A stretch of 39,665 nucleotides of DNA from Mesostigma viride (taxonomy: Eukaryota; Streptophyta; Mesostigmatophyceae; Mesostigmatales; Mesostigmataceae): assembly GCA_009746045.1 (NCBI GenBank), contig RPFO01000924.1, forward strand, positions 112,501-152,165, written 5' to 3'. The position numbers and the translations under genes were made by a program. How positions within the stretch are numbered: the first letter of the stretch is position 1; every line of letters begins with the position of its first letter. Positions 1 to 27,475 of the stretch are shown one piece after another. Under the pieces are notes generated by a model, which ran no database searches, was not told the origin of the DNA, and saw nothing but the letters and a program-made list of their open reading frames with translations.

Positions 1-1
1 C

Positions 2-17787
<17,786 letters not shown>

Positions 17788-18230
17788 GCATGATATGCAG
17801 TTATGTTCAAATTTTACGAAGTCTTGACCCTTCATGGGATTTGGAAAGAGTTGAGCCGTTTGGGGTGCAGGCAGCATGTTGGCTGGGCTCAGCAAGCTCC
17901 CTTTGTTCAGATTTGGTTTGCATGTGCAGACAGTGTAGGGTGCTTGCTATATTCAATGCTGATTCGTTGCATGGGTATACAAGCCTGCGCAGGAATGTCA
18001 GGCCACTGATACGGGCATTCCGCGAGGCGTAAGCTTGCATGATGCAGTCAGCGATGCATGGCTAGTTACGCACTGGGCCAGGTGTACATGGAGCGAGGGC
18101 GTAGTTGCCGAGCTCATGCCCGTATCAATTTGCCCTATGCTTGAAAAATTTCCAGAGCAAGCGGAATTAAAAAATACGTAGACTGCATAATGTGAGCAAG
18201 ATCGAGGAAGGAGAATGTGTAGACCACTGC
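17788..18230 (+). other. RAD4 3' flank / probable 3' UTR
   Basis: Follows the TGA at 17785-17787. Open frames here on both strands lack any recognisable motif and are probably not coding. I could not fix a polyadenylation site. Confidence 0.5.
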
Positions 18231-18295
18231 ATTAATTAATTAATTAATTAATTAATTAATTAATTAATTAATTAATTAATTAATTAATTAATTAA
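18231..18295 (+). repeat. (TTAA)n microsatellite
   Basis: About 16 perfect units of ATTA/TTAA. A short (TTAA)n(GTAA)n tract recurs near 18731-18757, and GTAA repeats at about 19313-19330. Confidence 0.97.
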
Positions 18296-18545
18296 ACACG
18301 TGCTCCCGTTGGGAGTCATGGAGCACCAAATTGCTACCCCTGTGTGTGCACGACGGGAAGGGCAGGGACCCCCCTCTTCCCTCATGCCACAGGGTGCACA
18401 ATCGGTTAAACGATCCGGCCTTTATAAATACTGTAGATGGGTCCCTGGATCGACAACCTGTGATGTCAGTGTTCAGAAGCCATGCCTGGCTACGTACCAT
18501 GCGACTGCCCTTAATTCCAATATTAGGATGAATTTAAGTAAGTAG

Positions 18546-18670
18546 TGATGAAGGAGACCACCCCCAAGCCTGTGGGGGCTCCGCGTGTGACCAAGTATGG
18601 CATTCATAGCGATCCGGGCCGCGGTGCCCACACCCCTGTAACTAGGACCTAGATAGCTTATACCATCCAT
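18546..18670 (+). repeat. Dispersed repeat module B, copy 1
   Basis: Shares with 19744-19878 the blocks ACCACCCCCAAGCC, GGGGCTCCGCG, TGGCATTCAT, GGTGCCC and TAGATAGCT in the same order and orientation. Not recognised as a known family. Confidence 0.85.
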
Positions 18671-18739
18671 TCCATCCCATGTTCCCCTCCCACTGAGGAC
18701 TTATGCTCACGTGACGCAGTCACGTGTCTATTAATTAAT

Positions 18740-18815
18740 TAAGTAAGTAAGTAAGTAATTAGTACTTGCGTGTCATGCGCATGGGCATGCCATGGAACTT
18801 ACTATGCTAATTAGG
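18740..18815 (+). repeat. Dispersed repeat module A, copy 1
   Basis: (GTAA)n followed by GTACTTGCGTGTCATGCGCA, GGCATGCCA and ACTATGCTAAT. The same module recurs at 19311-19385. Confidence 0.85.
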
Positions 18816-18865
18816 ATGAACAGCATTGGCTTGACGTGTAATTAATAATGCCTGTCAGCTTAGCA

Positions 18866-19235
18866 TCAAGAGACTCGGCATCGACCTTCCCAAGGTCCAT
18901 GGGGAAGCGTCGGACGCAAAATCACCCGGCAGCTGCGCCGGTCACGCTCGGTGGCCTCCTTGCGCTGGGCATCCAGCTCCTGGAGCTTGGTGGCGATGGC
19001 GTTGGTGATTATTGAGGCCGCTTGGGACTTGATCAGGTCGGCCCAGGTTGGCACGGGGGGGGCGCTCCTCCGCGCGCCCGCCTGCGGGCTGGGCGGCAAT
19101 GGTGGCCGTCTGTGCAGCAATCTCCGGAACCTGCGCGGCCAGGGCCTCGTTTTGGGCGGTGATGACGTCGAGCTTCTTGACAAGCAGGCCGCACTTGCCC
19201 TCCTCCTGATTTAGGCAATAAACAAGGTCTTCCAT
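18866..19235 (-). pseudogene. Frameshifted coiled-coil ORF, gene remnant of unknown family
   Basis: The ATG at 19235 opens MEDLVYCLNQEEGKCGLLVK, then KLDVITAQNEALAAQVPEIAAQTATIAAQ, which is heptad-like and probably coiled coil. The frame is lost around a run of eight G on the + strand (about 19056-19063). It resumes in another frame with VPTWADLIKSQAASIITNAI, then ATKLQELDAQRKEATERD, also helical, and ends at 18866. Two helical halves with normal-looking composition on either side of a homopolymer suggest one gene with an indel. Flanking A/B repeats suggest a mobile-element context; a gag-like protein is possible but I see no zinc knuckle, protease or reverse transcriptase. Confidence 0.4.
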
Positions 19236-19310
19236 ATGTTTCCCACATCCTTATGCACAGGCGCCTCGGCCTAGCGCCGGGCCGGGGCCGGGCACCTGGC
19301 CCGCACGTAC

Positions 19311-19385
19311 AGGTAAGTAAGTAAGTAAGTACTTGCGTGTCATGCGCAAAGGCATGCCACGGAGTACTATGCTAATCTCATTAGA
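19311..19385 (+). repeat. Dispersed repeat module A, copy 2
   Basis: Direct-orientation copy of 18740-18815: (GTAA)n, then TACTTGCGTGTCATGCGCA, AGGCATGCCACGG and TACTATGCTAAT. Confidence 0.85.
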
Positions 19386-19743
19386 AAAATAACTACACAA
19401 AAGTTTAAACAAATATCGTCTGCATCATCCCCCAACCACTAGATGGGGATGTAATCCTGTGGGGATGTAATCCCGCACAGGTCAGTCAGACACTTGGGAT
19501 ATAGCCCATAGCATGGGTACCAATTCGATCCGCGGGTCCAGGCGTTTTGTCCTCACGTGGCATGCCCCGCGGGCCGAGTGCAGCCGGGACGCCATCCGTG
19601 GACCTTCCGTGATAGGCTGGCCGGCATGGACATGTGTTACCCTAGATTGACGGGACGGGCTCACGCCCGGGCGGCCAGCCTCCTGGTATGACTGTTACCT
19701 GGAGGCAGATGGCTCGCAGGGCTACTAGGCGGCAGGTTAATTT

Positions 19744-19878
19744 CATGAAGGATACCACCCCCAAGCCAGTGAAGGGGCTCCGCGCGTGTGACCCAGTTTG
19801 GCATTCATGAATAACGATTCAGGCCGTGGTGCCCGCACTCTAGCTGTAATTAGGAACTAGATAGCTACGTATCCATCC
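19744..19878 (+). repeat. Dispersed repeat module B, copy 2
   Basis: Direct-orientation copy of 18546-18670, so the order along the strand is B-A-(ORF remnant)-A-B. The interval 19386-19743 shows only a short GGGGATGTAATC duplication (19444-19472). The stretch 19879-20317 shows a short ATTAGGAAAAAGTTGGGGT duplication (20037-20075) and no gene. Confidence 0.85.
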
Positions 19879-20349
19879 ACCCGCAAGCGGCTTGACAGGA
19901 CTCACTACACACCTTGGACGACGACTTGACCCTGGCGCAGCAACAACGGCGACGGGAGCTATGGCCGACCTACCTGCAGCTCCGGCAGACCGCGGCGGGT
20001 AAGCCCGGCTACGGCTTCGCAAGGCAACCCCTTTGGATTAGGAAAAAGTTGGGGTTGGATTAGGAAAAAGTTGGGGTGTACTGGAAGGGGGCGGCCATCT
20101 ACGTCAGCCACAAGCCCTGGCAAGCGACCCCGGCCCGCTGCCACAGCACCTCCAGCCACCCCAGCTTAGGGGAATACTGCAGTAGTAGTGTAGAATTAAT
20201 TAATTAAAAAGATTACATAGCTCCGTGGGGAGCATATGTAACACATAGCCCTGAGAAGGGGCATCTATGGGGGTTTATTTATACAGTCTGGCTGCTGGGC
20301 TACAACCTGCAGGCTTAATTAACTCGTCGTCTGTCCCTGGTCCTCTACG

Positions 20350-20374
20350 GAGGACTGAGTTGAACTCAGTCCTC
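20350..20374. repeat. 25-nt palindrome in the left end of the element
   Basis: GAGGACTGAGTT, one centre base, then AACTCAGTCCTC: 12-bp perfect arms. A smaller hairpin GTCCTC-TACG-GAGGAC overlaps its left side (20340-20355). Confidence 0.95.
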
Positions 20375-21999
20375 TCTAGAGGACCGAGTTTTTGGGTTTC
20401 GTAGAAAATTCGCCCCGGTCAGAATGTTTGACAAAAAAATTCTCTCAAAATTTATTCAAATACTACGTGAAAAGATCTTTCTTGGACATATTTTTGGGAT
20501 TTTTTTTGATTTGGTATGAGCGGCTAAATGTACGGTCAAAGTACAGGTGGTAAGGGTACTTTTCCACGTGAAACGCGAGTTCCGGAAATGCACGACCTAG
20601 CCATGGCGGCTCGCGCCCATGCATGCAGTTTACGTTTGCGGACGAGTTAGCTGTCCAAACTCAGGAAATAGATTTAACATGCCCTAAAGATGATAAAAAT
20701 ACATTTTTAGCTCGCGGGGATGCGATTTACCCGGTGTCGGCACTGTTCTTGCTGGAAAAAACTGCGATAAGGCAGGTCGACGGAATTGATGACTGCGCTT
20801 GCTTTCCGGCGAAATTTCAATGGCTGATAGGATTCTTTCTACATTTTAACATGCATTGTATTAGAATAAATTGAGTGACAGTATAGATTTGAGTATTTCG
20901 ACCATTCTGTCACTTCATGGTCTATGTGCCGCAAAGTGCCACTTTTGCGGGCACCGCCTGGGCCAAGGTAACGCTAGCCGTGCCAGGTAAAGCCGGATAA
21001 TCGTTGCCTCTTCGTTTCTTGATGTTCGTACATGAGTTTAAGCTTGCGAGGCGTTGTCAGGTTCAAGTCTTGATGCTCTTTCTTGACCGTTGCCTGCCCT
21101 CTCTAAAACCCCCTTTTCAGATGATGTTATCAGGCATTTGCCTTGACCCAGTGTAGTTGTGCAGGGTTTTAGGAGCTGTGCAGGTTTAAACACCTTCATA
21201 GATGTTAGTTATTCTTTTGCTACGTTCATACTGCATGATTTTGAGGCCACGGGCCGCGTCAAGGGTGCATTCAAGCTTTTACGGGTGAGTGAAAAGTCTT
21301 GGTGACAAACCACTGCCATCATGTGCCAGCAACTATGTTGGCCACATCATGGCAAGGCAAAACAGTTATAGCCATATCTATTGTTGTTAGAAACAATGGA
21401 AATATGCTTAACCTACCCATTATATTGGTGGTTGACACTTATAACATAACCCTTTGTTGGTAGGGTATCCAAGCCCATTCCCTACATGCATGCATAGGCT
21501 CTCACTACATGATAAGGTATGATATACCTGAAGTATGATGATGCAAGTGTGTTGTCCTGTAATGCTTGAAGGGAAATGAGTTGATTGGGATGGTTGGTGG
21601 CCACGGTGGTGTGTAGTATGACCGCACTTACATGCTAGCAAAGTTAGCAAAAGCCCCATTCCTCTCCTGAGGACTGAGAGTTTTTTAATTGTTTCAGGCA
21701 GTTGCAGTGGCCAAATCGAGCCCAGTTTTTTTCCACGTTTCAGGAACTATATTGTTTACATGCCTATATTTTTTCTTCATGCACGAGGATTTGATTGAAT
21801 TTTTCCCACTCGTTCTTATCCCGAAAAATGCAAATTCGCGAGGGGTGCCCATCGTCCGTGTAATTTTCAGGTGTTCGGGTCAAGTTTTCACATATGCAGT
21901 ATTTTTGCCAACAAAATGACATCTAGTACACCCCCGATCCACATCAAAACATTTGGGATGGACCCCCCACCTAGTCGCTACACGCGGTTGAAAATTGTC

Positions 22000-22027
22000 A
22001 ACTCAGTCCTCCTGTGAGGACTGAGTT
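22000..22027. repeat. 12-bp hairpin in the right end of the element
   Basis: AACTCAGTCCTC, loop CTGT, GAGGACTGAGTT, directly abutting the terminal inverted repeat at 22028. It uses the same arms as the left palindrome. Confidence 0.95.
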
Positions 22028-22047
22028 GGGACAGACGACGAGTTAAT

Positions 22048-22957
22048 GAATGATGTCCATCTTCCCAGTAAAAGTCCTAAATTTAGGACCAAGTGGAATC
22101 AAAAAATATATATGCAAACATTAAAATTTGACCCTGGTATTCGTTCCCATGACAGATAACACACTTTTTTAGTTTCTATCAAAAACCTGGGGTCAAATAA
22201 TTACATTTAGTGCATGAATGGGCCCTGCCACCTGCCAGACCTCAAAGCGCGAATTTGGCCAAAATGTGGGTTTTAGGACCATTAGGACCAATTATTGTCA
22301 AGGGCGTCCCCAACATCTACTGCTCCAATTTTGGTACTTTTGAAATTCCATGCCTGGAGCGCAAAGTTTGCAATATATGTGCCGTTTGTAGCTCTAGCTC
22401 TATAATAACCTGACCAACCCCGCATTCCTCAAAGTACTTAGCACTTGTTGCCTATTCTCATTATGCGAATCACATGATTAGGATGTGCTTCATGATTGCT
22501 ATTGCTCGAGATTCAATTAAGAATGATTGACATCAATAAATGATGAACCAAATAAACCAAATTAGGCCACTTGACAAGTTCATGATCCATTTAAATTGTA
22601 CAATTAAGCGATTAATTAATTCATAAATCATACATTACATGGGATACCCCCGTCGACGAGCTAGTGGTACGTACAATGAAACATTTGAGTTTGTAACATG
22701 TCTCCATGGATATATACATGTATGCTGGACCTCGCGCATCTCAGCCCTCTAAGAAATGTTATTTGAACTCAGGTCTAGATCTAAATATATACATGATCTG
22801 GATAATATTATACACTTCCTTAAAAGAGCATGAATCGAGCTTTACAATTCAGGACAAGGAACTCGTTTGCAAATCACGGCTGAAAGGCAAGTGCTCACAA
22901 CGAAGCACGTGCTCTCAAGGCTGTCCACCTCGTCCAACCAAGCCCGGGCGAGCTGGC
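22048..22957. other. Unassigned AT-rich sequence left of the transposase gene
   Basis: Possibly the 3' flank of the transposase unit. I found no inverted-repeat partner to the sequence beyond 27010, so the left end of that transposon is not located. Confidence 0.4.
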
Positions 22958-23689
22958 CTACTCAACAGGTCTCTTCTTGGCCAAGTTCGTGAGCCGTTTC
23001 TCGACGTCTGTCGGAATGGTCAAGATGGCCTGGCGATTGTTAGCTGGGTTGACAACAATGGTGTGTTCGAACCCCGCGTCCATGCACAGGTAGCAATTGA
23101 CCAAGTTTGGCTGTTCAGCTTGCGCATCGGCGTCCATTTTGAACATCGTCGCCATACCCGGAAATCTGTCCCAGTAGCGCACCCCCACCACCCATTGTCC
23201 CTTACGGAACAACTCCCTATCGACCTTGCCGTTTCTGTCGGCCACTCGCCTCACGAAAGTAGCGGCCACCTGATAAGGCTCCTGCAAGACTTCCGCTAGC
23301 CAATATGGATGATCTGGATCGTGGGACTCATCACCAGAGTAGGACTCGACGGCAAAAATGTCTCGCAGCTTCAGTCTCCTTCCCATCATCGTCCTCTCTG
23401 CCTGTAGTCTGTTCAGTCGCGTCCCTGCGTGCCCCCCTTGTCCGTTTGGGTTCCTTTGCACTGGCTCCCCCAGTTTGTGGAGCTTCATCCGAGCACCTCC
23501 CACATTCCAGCCGTCCATGTCGGTCCACTCCTTTCGACAATCCCACCACCTTTCCTCGGCGCACGCACCGCCACAATAGCAGGAATACTGGCGCAGCATT
23601 AAGCGCGTCACATTCGACTTGTCCATGCGCCACCAGTGCGCCTTCTTCACTCCTTTGATTTCGCCGCGCCCTGGGCTGTAAGGAAGCAC
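22958..23689 (-). CDS. Transposase exon 4, C-terminal domain
   Basis: The acceptor is GACGCGCAG|GTG (phase 0), giving FPE-VLPYSPGRGEIKGVKKAHWW, and the exon ends at TAG (22958-22960). It contains CYCGGACAEERWW, PYWLAEVL and RYWDRFPGM. An alternative acceptor at TTACAG (exon from 23675) with donor GTGTAC would also keep phase. Confidence 0.7.
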   Translation of the reverse strand: MLPYSPGRGEIKGVKKAHWWRMDKSNVTRLMLRQYSCYCGGACAEERWWDCRKEWTDMDGWNVGGARMKLHKLGEPVQRNPNGQGGHAGTRLNRLQAERTMMGRRLKLRDIFAVESYSGDESHDPDHPYWLAEVLQEPYQVAATFVRRVADRNGKVDRELFRKGQWVVGVRYWDRFPGMATMFKMDADAQAEQPNLVNCYLCMDAGFEHTIVVNPANNRQAILTIPTDVEKRLTNLAKKRPVE

Positions 23690-26307
23690 CTGCGCGTCGA
23701 AGACAAGATTTGCACAAGGGAAAGTTGAAGTTACGAGACCATCGAGCTAGTTGTGTTTTATTAAGCACTCCTGATCGCCAGGACTCCAAGAACGCCCTAG
23801 AAACGACGGCCGGCGTAACTATTCCCTGAACGAGGACTGTACACTTAATTACCTCGGGGAACTCGAAGAAGTTACGCCTGGTCGTTGTGGTCCCGCCCAC
23901 CGCCCCCGACGCCAGATTCTCCACCAACTGGGCGGCCGTCTGTTTGTCCTGGTTCTCTTCCCTGATGTGCCACCTCCTCAACATGCACTTCACAGTCCCA
24001 CCAGCTCCATCCACCTCCCCCTTTCCGTGCTGCTCCCCAAAGTAATTCCACTCAAATGACTCCAGGTGCGGATCCTCCGTCAGCAGCCGGGCCACTTCCG
24101 CGATCACATTCCTTGACTTGAACTGCATGGAGCAATTGTCCGACCACCCAATGAAGCGCTTCACCTCTACCCCTTCTGACCGTAGTGTCGCCAGGATTTT
24201 GAGGATAGCAAAACGGAGGGCCCGCCCGTCCCTTTTCATTCCGCCCTGTCCGATGAAGTGAAACTCCCTTCTCACGACCTTTCCCGACGCTGGATCCAAG
24301 TAGCGCACGATCCAGGGCATAAGGACGAATGTGACTGGATGCCAATACTGTGCTTGGAGATTGTGATAGGTGTAAGACTGGTAGTTCTCGGCGTAATCTG
24401 TGTGGCATACAAGGTCCCCCACCCGCATCCTTGAGAGACATTCCTTGGAGGCGTCCGCTTGCCACCACGCGTTGAAGCAATGCTGGATGAAGTCCGGCCA
24501 CTTGTCCACAATTGCCTCCTTTAGCTCCGTTGGTGTGGACTTGACGTCGACTTGCGTCAATCGCTGCCCACCAGCCTTTGCGATCTCGTCACAGTCGTCC
24601 TGCATATGCGCAGTGTGCACATACAGAAAAGACATCAACTTCGACCCACCAATGACCTGTAGAAAGAAAAAAGACAGGACCTCAGGAAAAATTGAAAAAG
24701 AAACGCCTTGGGGCGCAACCACTCCACTAAAAATTACCTCTGGCCCAAGAACTTCAGGAAACATTGCAAAAGAAACGCCTTGGGGCGCAACCACTCCACT
24801 AAAAATTACCTCTGGCCCAAGAACCGCACCCGGCGGCACATCCTGCATCTCGTATCTGGTCCATGAAATCAGGTGGTTGGAAGCCTCCTCCCGTTCGCAT
24901 AACATGAAGTTCCGAATTCCACACTTGGGAGCCAGGCAAGTGCCCAACACACAAGCCTTACGCCGGATCGAGCAAACCCCCAACTCCTCGCCCAGGTCAT
25001 GATCGGGCACCCCTTCCTCGTCGTCCAGCACCCTCCCATGCATGGGCAGATCCTCAAGTTCGCCCTGAAAAGGCTGAACCTGCGGCCGCGACGACCCCAC
25101 AGACGACCTCGAACCTCCCCCCTCCCTCATCCCCTCCACCTCACAAGTAAACTTGTTCACCCACTCTGTCGTGTGAGTGGCTTTGAAAATGGAACATGTG
25201 GGCACGGACGACCCCACGTCGAGCTGGCTACCATGATCGCACGCGTGGCATTCAGGTCCGCACTCGCATCTGGCATGAAAAGTTGCACGAAATTTGGCCA
25301 ACCCCCCAACCATGGACTGCATGGTAGTGTGGTGCTGGCATGCGCACAAGTTCCGCATTTTCCACCGCCCCTTGACGCATGCGGGCATATGCTTGCAAAA
25401 AGTAGTGTATCCCACATGAACTGTGCTCTTCTGATTCGTGCGTAGCATTGACATCCCTGCCTCCGTCTCCAAAATCACCTGATTTCCCCCCCTCACACCC
25501 TCCTCTCCCTCCCCCCCCCCCCTCCCTACTGTCCATCCGCCGCGGTGGCTTCAACTCCGGATGGCGGGAAATGAACACTTCGTAAATCTTCGACTTGGAG
25601 ACAGTATAGTAGCGCGCACCCTCCGAAAACGCTAGTGTATGTTTGTAATCCTTTCTGGTCCATTCACAATGAACATCCTTCATGTTCGGAGACGCCCGCG
25701 TCAAGTTATCATCCCTCCAGCACGCTTGTATCAGGGCAATGACTTCCGTCGGAAGCTCGTCTTTCCTCCTCCTCCTCTCTGGCGCACTCATCAAAAGGTC
25801 GTCCTCCCCTTCTTCCATTCCATCCCTGTGACCCCGAACAGTTGCGACAAAGCGCCTGTCAATCCCGAACGCGCGCTCCACAATCCTGTCCGGGACGCCC
25901 TCCATTGCCTTCGTAACAAGTCCACACAAGGCCCACCTAAGCCCACGATCCTTCTCAGATGTTCCCAAGTCGCCAAAAGCCTTCTTGATGTTATCCCGAA
26001 GAGATTCCGCCCAATTTTCAGGAAGCCCGCCGTCACAGTTCTTCCTCTTCTTAATGCCGTTGCTCTCCGCCACCATGGCATTTAGTCTTGAAGCTGCGCA
26101 AGACAGAACCTCCGCGCTCATCTCTGGCGTCCTGTGGTTGTTTGCTTTCACGCGTTCCGCCATGATAGGAAAGATGTCATTGGCAATTTTGTACCCCTTG
26201 TTCTCGATGTACTTGTCGCTCCAGAGACCGCGAAGTGCAGGCTCCCGGTCGTCATTGGACAAGGGACGCGAACCGTCGGAAACGGCCCCCCGCCCCGATC
26301 GCGCCAT
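22958..26307 (-). CDS. Transposase-like protein, 4 exons, DDE/D type
   Basis: Model on the minus strand: 26307-25530, 25456-24810, 24656-23853, 23689-22958, with all phases matching and GT-AG introns of 73, 153 and 163 nt; about 986 residues. The N-terminus (MARSGRGAVSDGS) is followed by a helix-turn-helix-like segment around RIVERAFGIDRRFVATVRG. A Cys/His cluster follows (C280, C286, C297, C299, H301, H302, C323, C325, C329, C332, H334). The core has HTDYAENY (D562), GWSDNCSMQFK (D648) and HGKGEVDGAGGTVK (D691), spaced like an RNase-H-fold D-D-D triad. The C-terminus has PYWLAEVLQE and VVGVRYWDRFPGMATMF. The HGKG..DG.GG.VK motif is familiar from uncharacterised transposase-like proteins of invertebrates and algae; I cannot name the superfamily. 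The frame is open upstream to 26442, so an earlier start is possible. Confidence 0.75.
23803..23821. promoter_or_regulatory. Isolated copy of the GGCCGGC 19-mer inside transposase intron 3
   Basis: Reads ACGACGGCCGGCGTAACT, matching the second 19-mer of the upstream array, and lies in the intron 23690-23852. A function as a second binding site is inference. Confidence 0.6.
23853..24656 (-). CDS. Transposase exon 3, catalytic core
   Basis: The acceptor is TTTCTTTCTACAG|GTC. It encodes VIGGSKLMSFLYVHTAHM through the D562/D648/D691 motifs to NFFEFPE at donor GAG|GTAATT. No stop interrupts the core, and the three acidic residues are intact. Confidence 0.75.
24683..24825 (-). repeat. 72-bp tandem duplication covering exon 2 end and 5' splice site of the transposase gene
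   Basis: Two near-identical 72-bp copies contain TTGGGCCAGAG|GTAATTTTTA. This gives two usable donors, GT at 24809 (intron 24657-24809, 153 nt) and GT at 24737 (intron 24657-24737, 81 nt). The difference is 24 codons and the frame stays open, so both products are in frame. Confidence 0.9.
24810..25456 (-). CDS. Transposase exon 2, Cys/His-rich
   Basis: The acceptor is GGCAG|GG (phase 1). It begins MSMLRTNQKSTVHVGYTTFC, carries LCACQHH and CECGPECHACDHG, then an acidic linker and LGTCLAPKCGIRNFMLCE, and ends GAVLGPE at donor GAG|GTAATT. Confidence 0.65.
25530..26307 (-). CDS. Transposase exon 1
   Basis: Starts at the ATG of MARSGRG and ends phase 1 at donor GACA|GTAGGG next to a 14-base C-run on the + strand (25509-25522). 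It contains the helix-turn-helix-like part and the WTRKDYKHTLAFSEGARYYT block. The homopolymer also allows a frameshift reading instead of an intron. Confidence 0.6.
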
Positions 26308-26439
26308 CAGACTTTGGTCAGACGGCAGCTGATTTTTTTCGCCTCTTAATCCCGCGGCACCGAAAGCCCTGAGGATGAGTAATGATAAATAATCACCATT
26401 AAAGACACGACGAAAACGATGGGCATCAAACAAGAACGA

Positions 26440-27010
26440 CAAGCGTCATTAATAACGCCGGCCGGCGCAACTGGATACATGTAAACCATACAAAAGTGAT
26501 TTTATGAAACACATACAGTTTGTCATTAATAACGACGGCCGGCGTAACTCGGGCGCAATTAAAAACCATTAAGAAGCAACTCAGGATATGCAGGCAGAAA
26601 TCCTTCAGGTGTAAAAAAGATGTACAAACACACTTTTGGTAATGGGGCCTGATTGCGCAACTGCAAGATACCATTGGAAACGCCGGCCGGCGCAACTGGA
26701 TGCATGTACATAAACCATACAAAAGTGATTTGCACAAAACCCCTACAATTTGTCATGAGTAACGACGGCCGGCGTAACTCGGTTGCATTTGAAAACCACA
26801 AAGAAGCAACTCAGGTAGTGAAGGCGGAAATCCCAGAGGTGATAAAATGTTTACCAACACAAAATGTTGATAAGCGTGCAAGCTTTTGCAAGTGCGCGCA
26901 AGATACCATTGGAAACGCCGGCCGGCGCAACTGGAACACCAAAACAAAAAACTTGATTTGCACGAAACCCATTCAGTTCGTCATGGATAACGACGGCCGG
27001 CGCAACTTCA
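26440..27010. repeat. ~230-bp tandem repeats with GGCCGGC palindromes upstream of the transposase
   Basis: Two related 19-mers alternate. AACGCCGGCCGGCGCAACT lies at 26454, 26679 and 26914; AACGACGGCCGGCGTAACT lies at 26531 and 26761, with a variant at 26989. Spacing is 75-82 bases within a unit and 225-235 between units. The first type has a perfect 12-bp palindrome (CGCCGGCCGGCG). Their position just upstream of the transposase start suggests a promoter and/or subterminal transposase-binding array. A seventh copy lies at 23803-23821. Confidence 0.9.
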
Positions 27011-27299
27011 TGGCACTCACCACTTTCACCAAATGCCATGTCGCCATTATATTGAGGAAAGCGAAGTATGCCCACTTGAAGCTGTGGTCTGCAGAACATT
27101 GACACAAAATATGCATGGTATTTCAAGCAATGAATGCTATGTGTCAGGCATCAATGTCTTTATTGTATCCAAATGTGGTTAGGACGGAGGTTTACATTGG
27201 TTGCTATTTTAAGACAATGGCGTATAACCAAACATTGCACACACTCAAGAGTGTACTTATGCTGAACTGGAAAGGAACATTAAACCCCAATAAGGTAGA

Positions 27300-27475
27300 T
27301 ATTTTTCTTTTACATTTTAATTTTTTATATACTACTTTATATAATATTATATTATATTATATTATATTATGCTATATTATGTTATATGAAATAACATTAA
27401 AATTAACATAAAATTAAAATTATATATTAATTATAGTATATTATATAATTTATATTATATATTATATTCACGATG
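27300..27475. repeat. AT-rich low-complexity tract with ATATT pentamers
   Basis: Nearly pure A/T, including about seven consecutive ATATT-type pentamers near 27342-27385. The stretch 27011-27299 before it has no recognisable feature. Confidence 0.9.

Larger units (their letters stand above)
20318..22047. mobile_element. Non-autonomous DNA transposon with 20-bp terminal inverted repeats
   Basis: The left end ATTAACTCGTCGTCTGTCCC (20318-20337) is the exact reverse complement of the right end (22028-22047). Just inside each end lies a hairpin of GAGGACTGAGTT and its complement. The ends start with TTAA, so the true inverted repeat may be 15 bp (CTCGTCGTCTGTCCC) flanked by a TTAA target duplication, as in piggyBac-like elements; the self-complementary TTAA makes the two readings indistinguishable here. 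Internal sequence is AT-rich. Short frames at 20623-20874 and 21689-21919 resemble nothing I know, so the element is probably non-autonomous. Confidence 0.85.

Noticed and set aside
22706-23299. 197-codon + strand frame
   Set aside because: Antisense to the transposase C-terminal exon, which has coherent motifs on the minus strand.
26653-27102. 149-codon + strand frame over the GGCCGGC array
   Set aside because: Repeats of the same 230-bp unit translated; periodic ETPAGATG-like peptides, no independent evidence.
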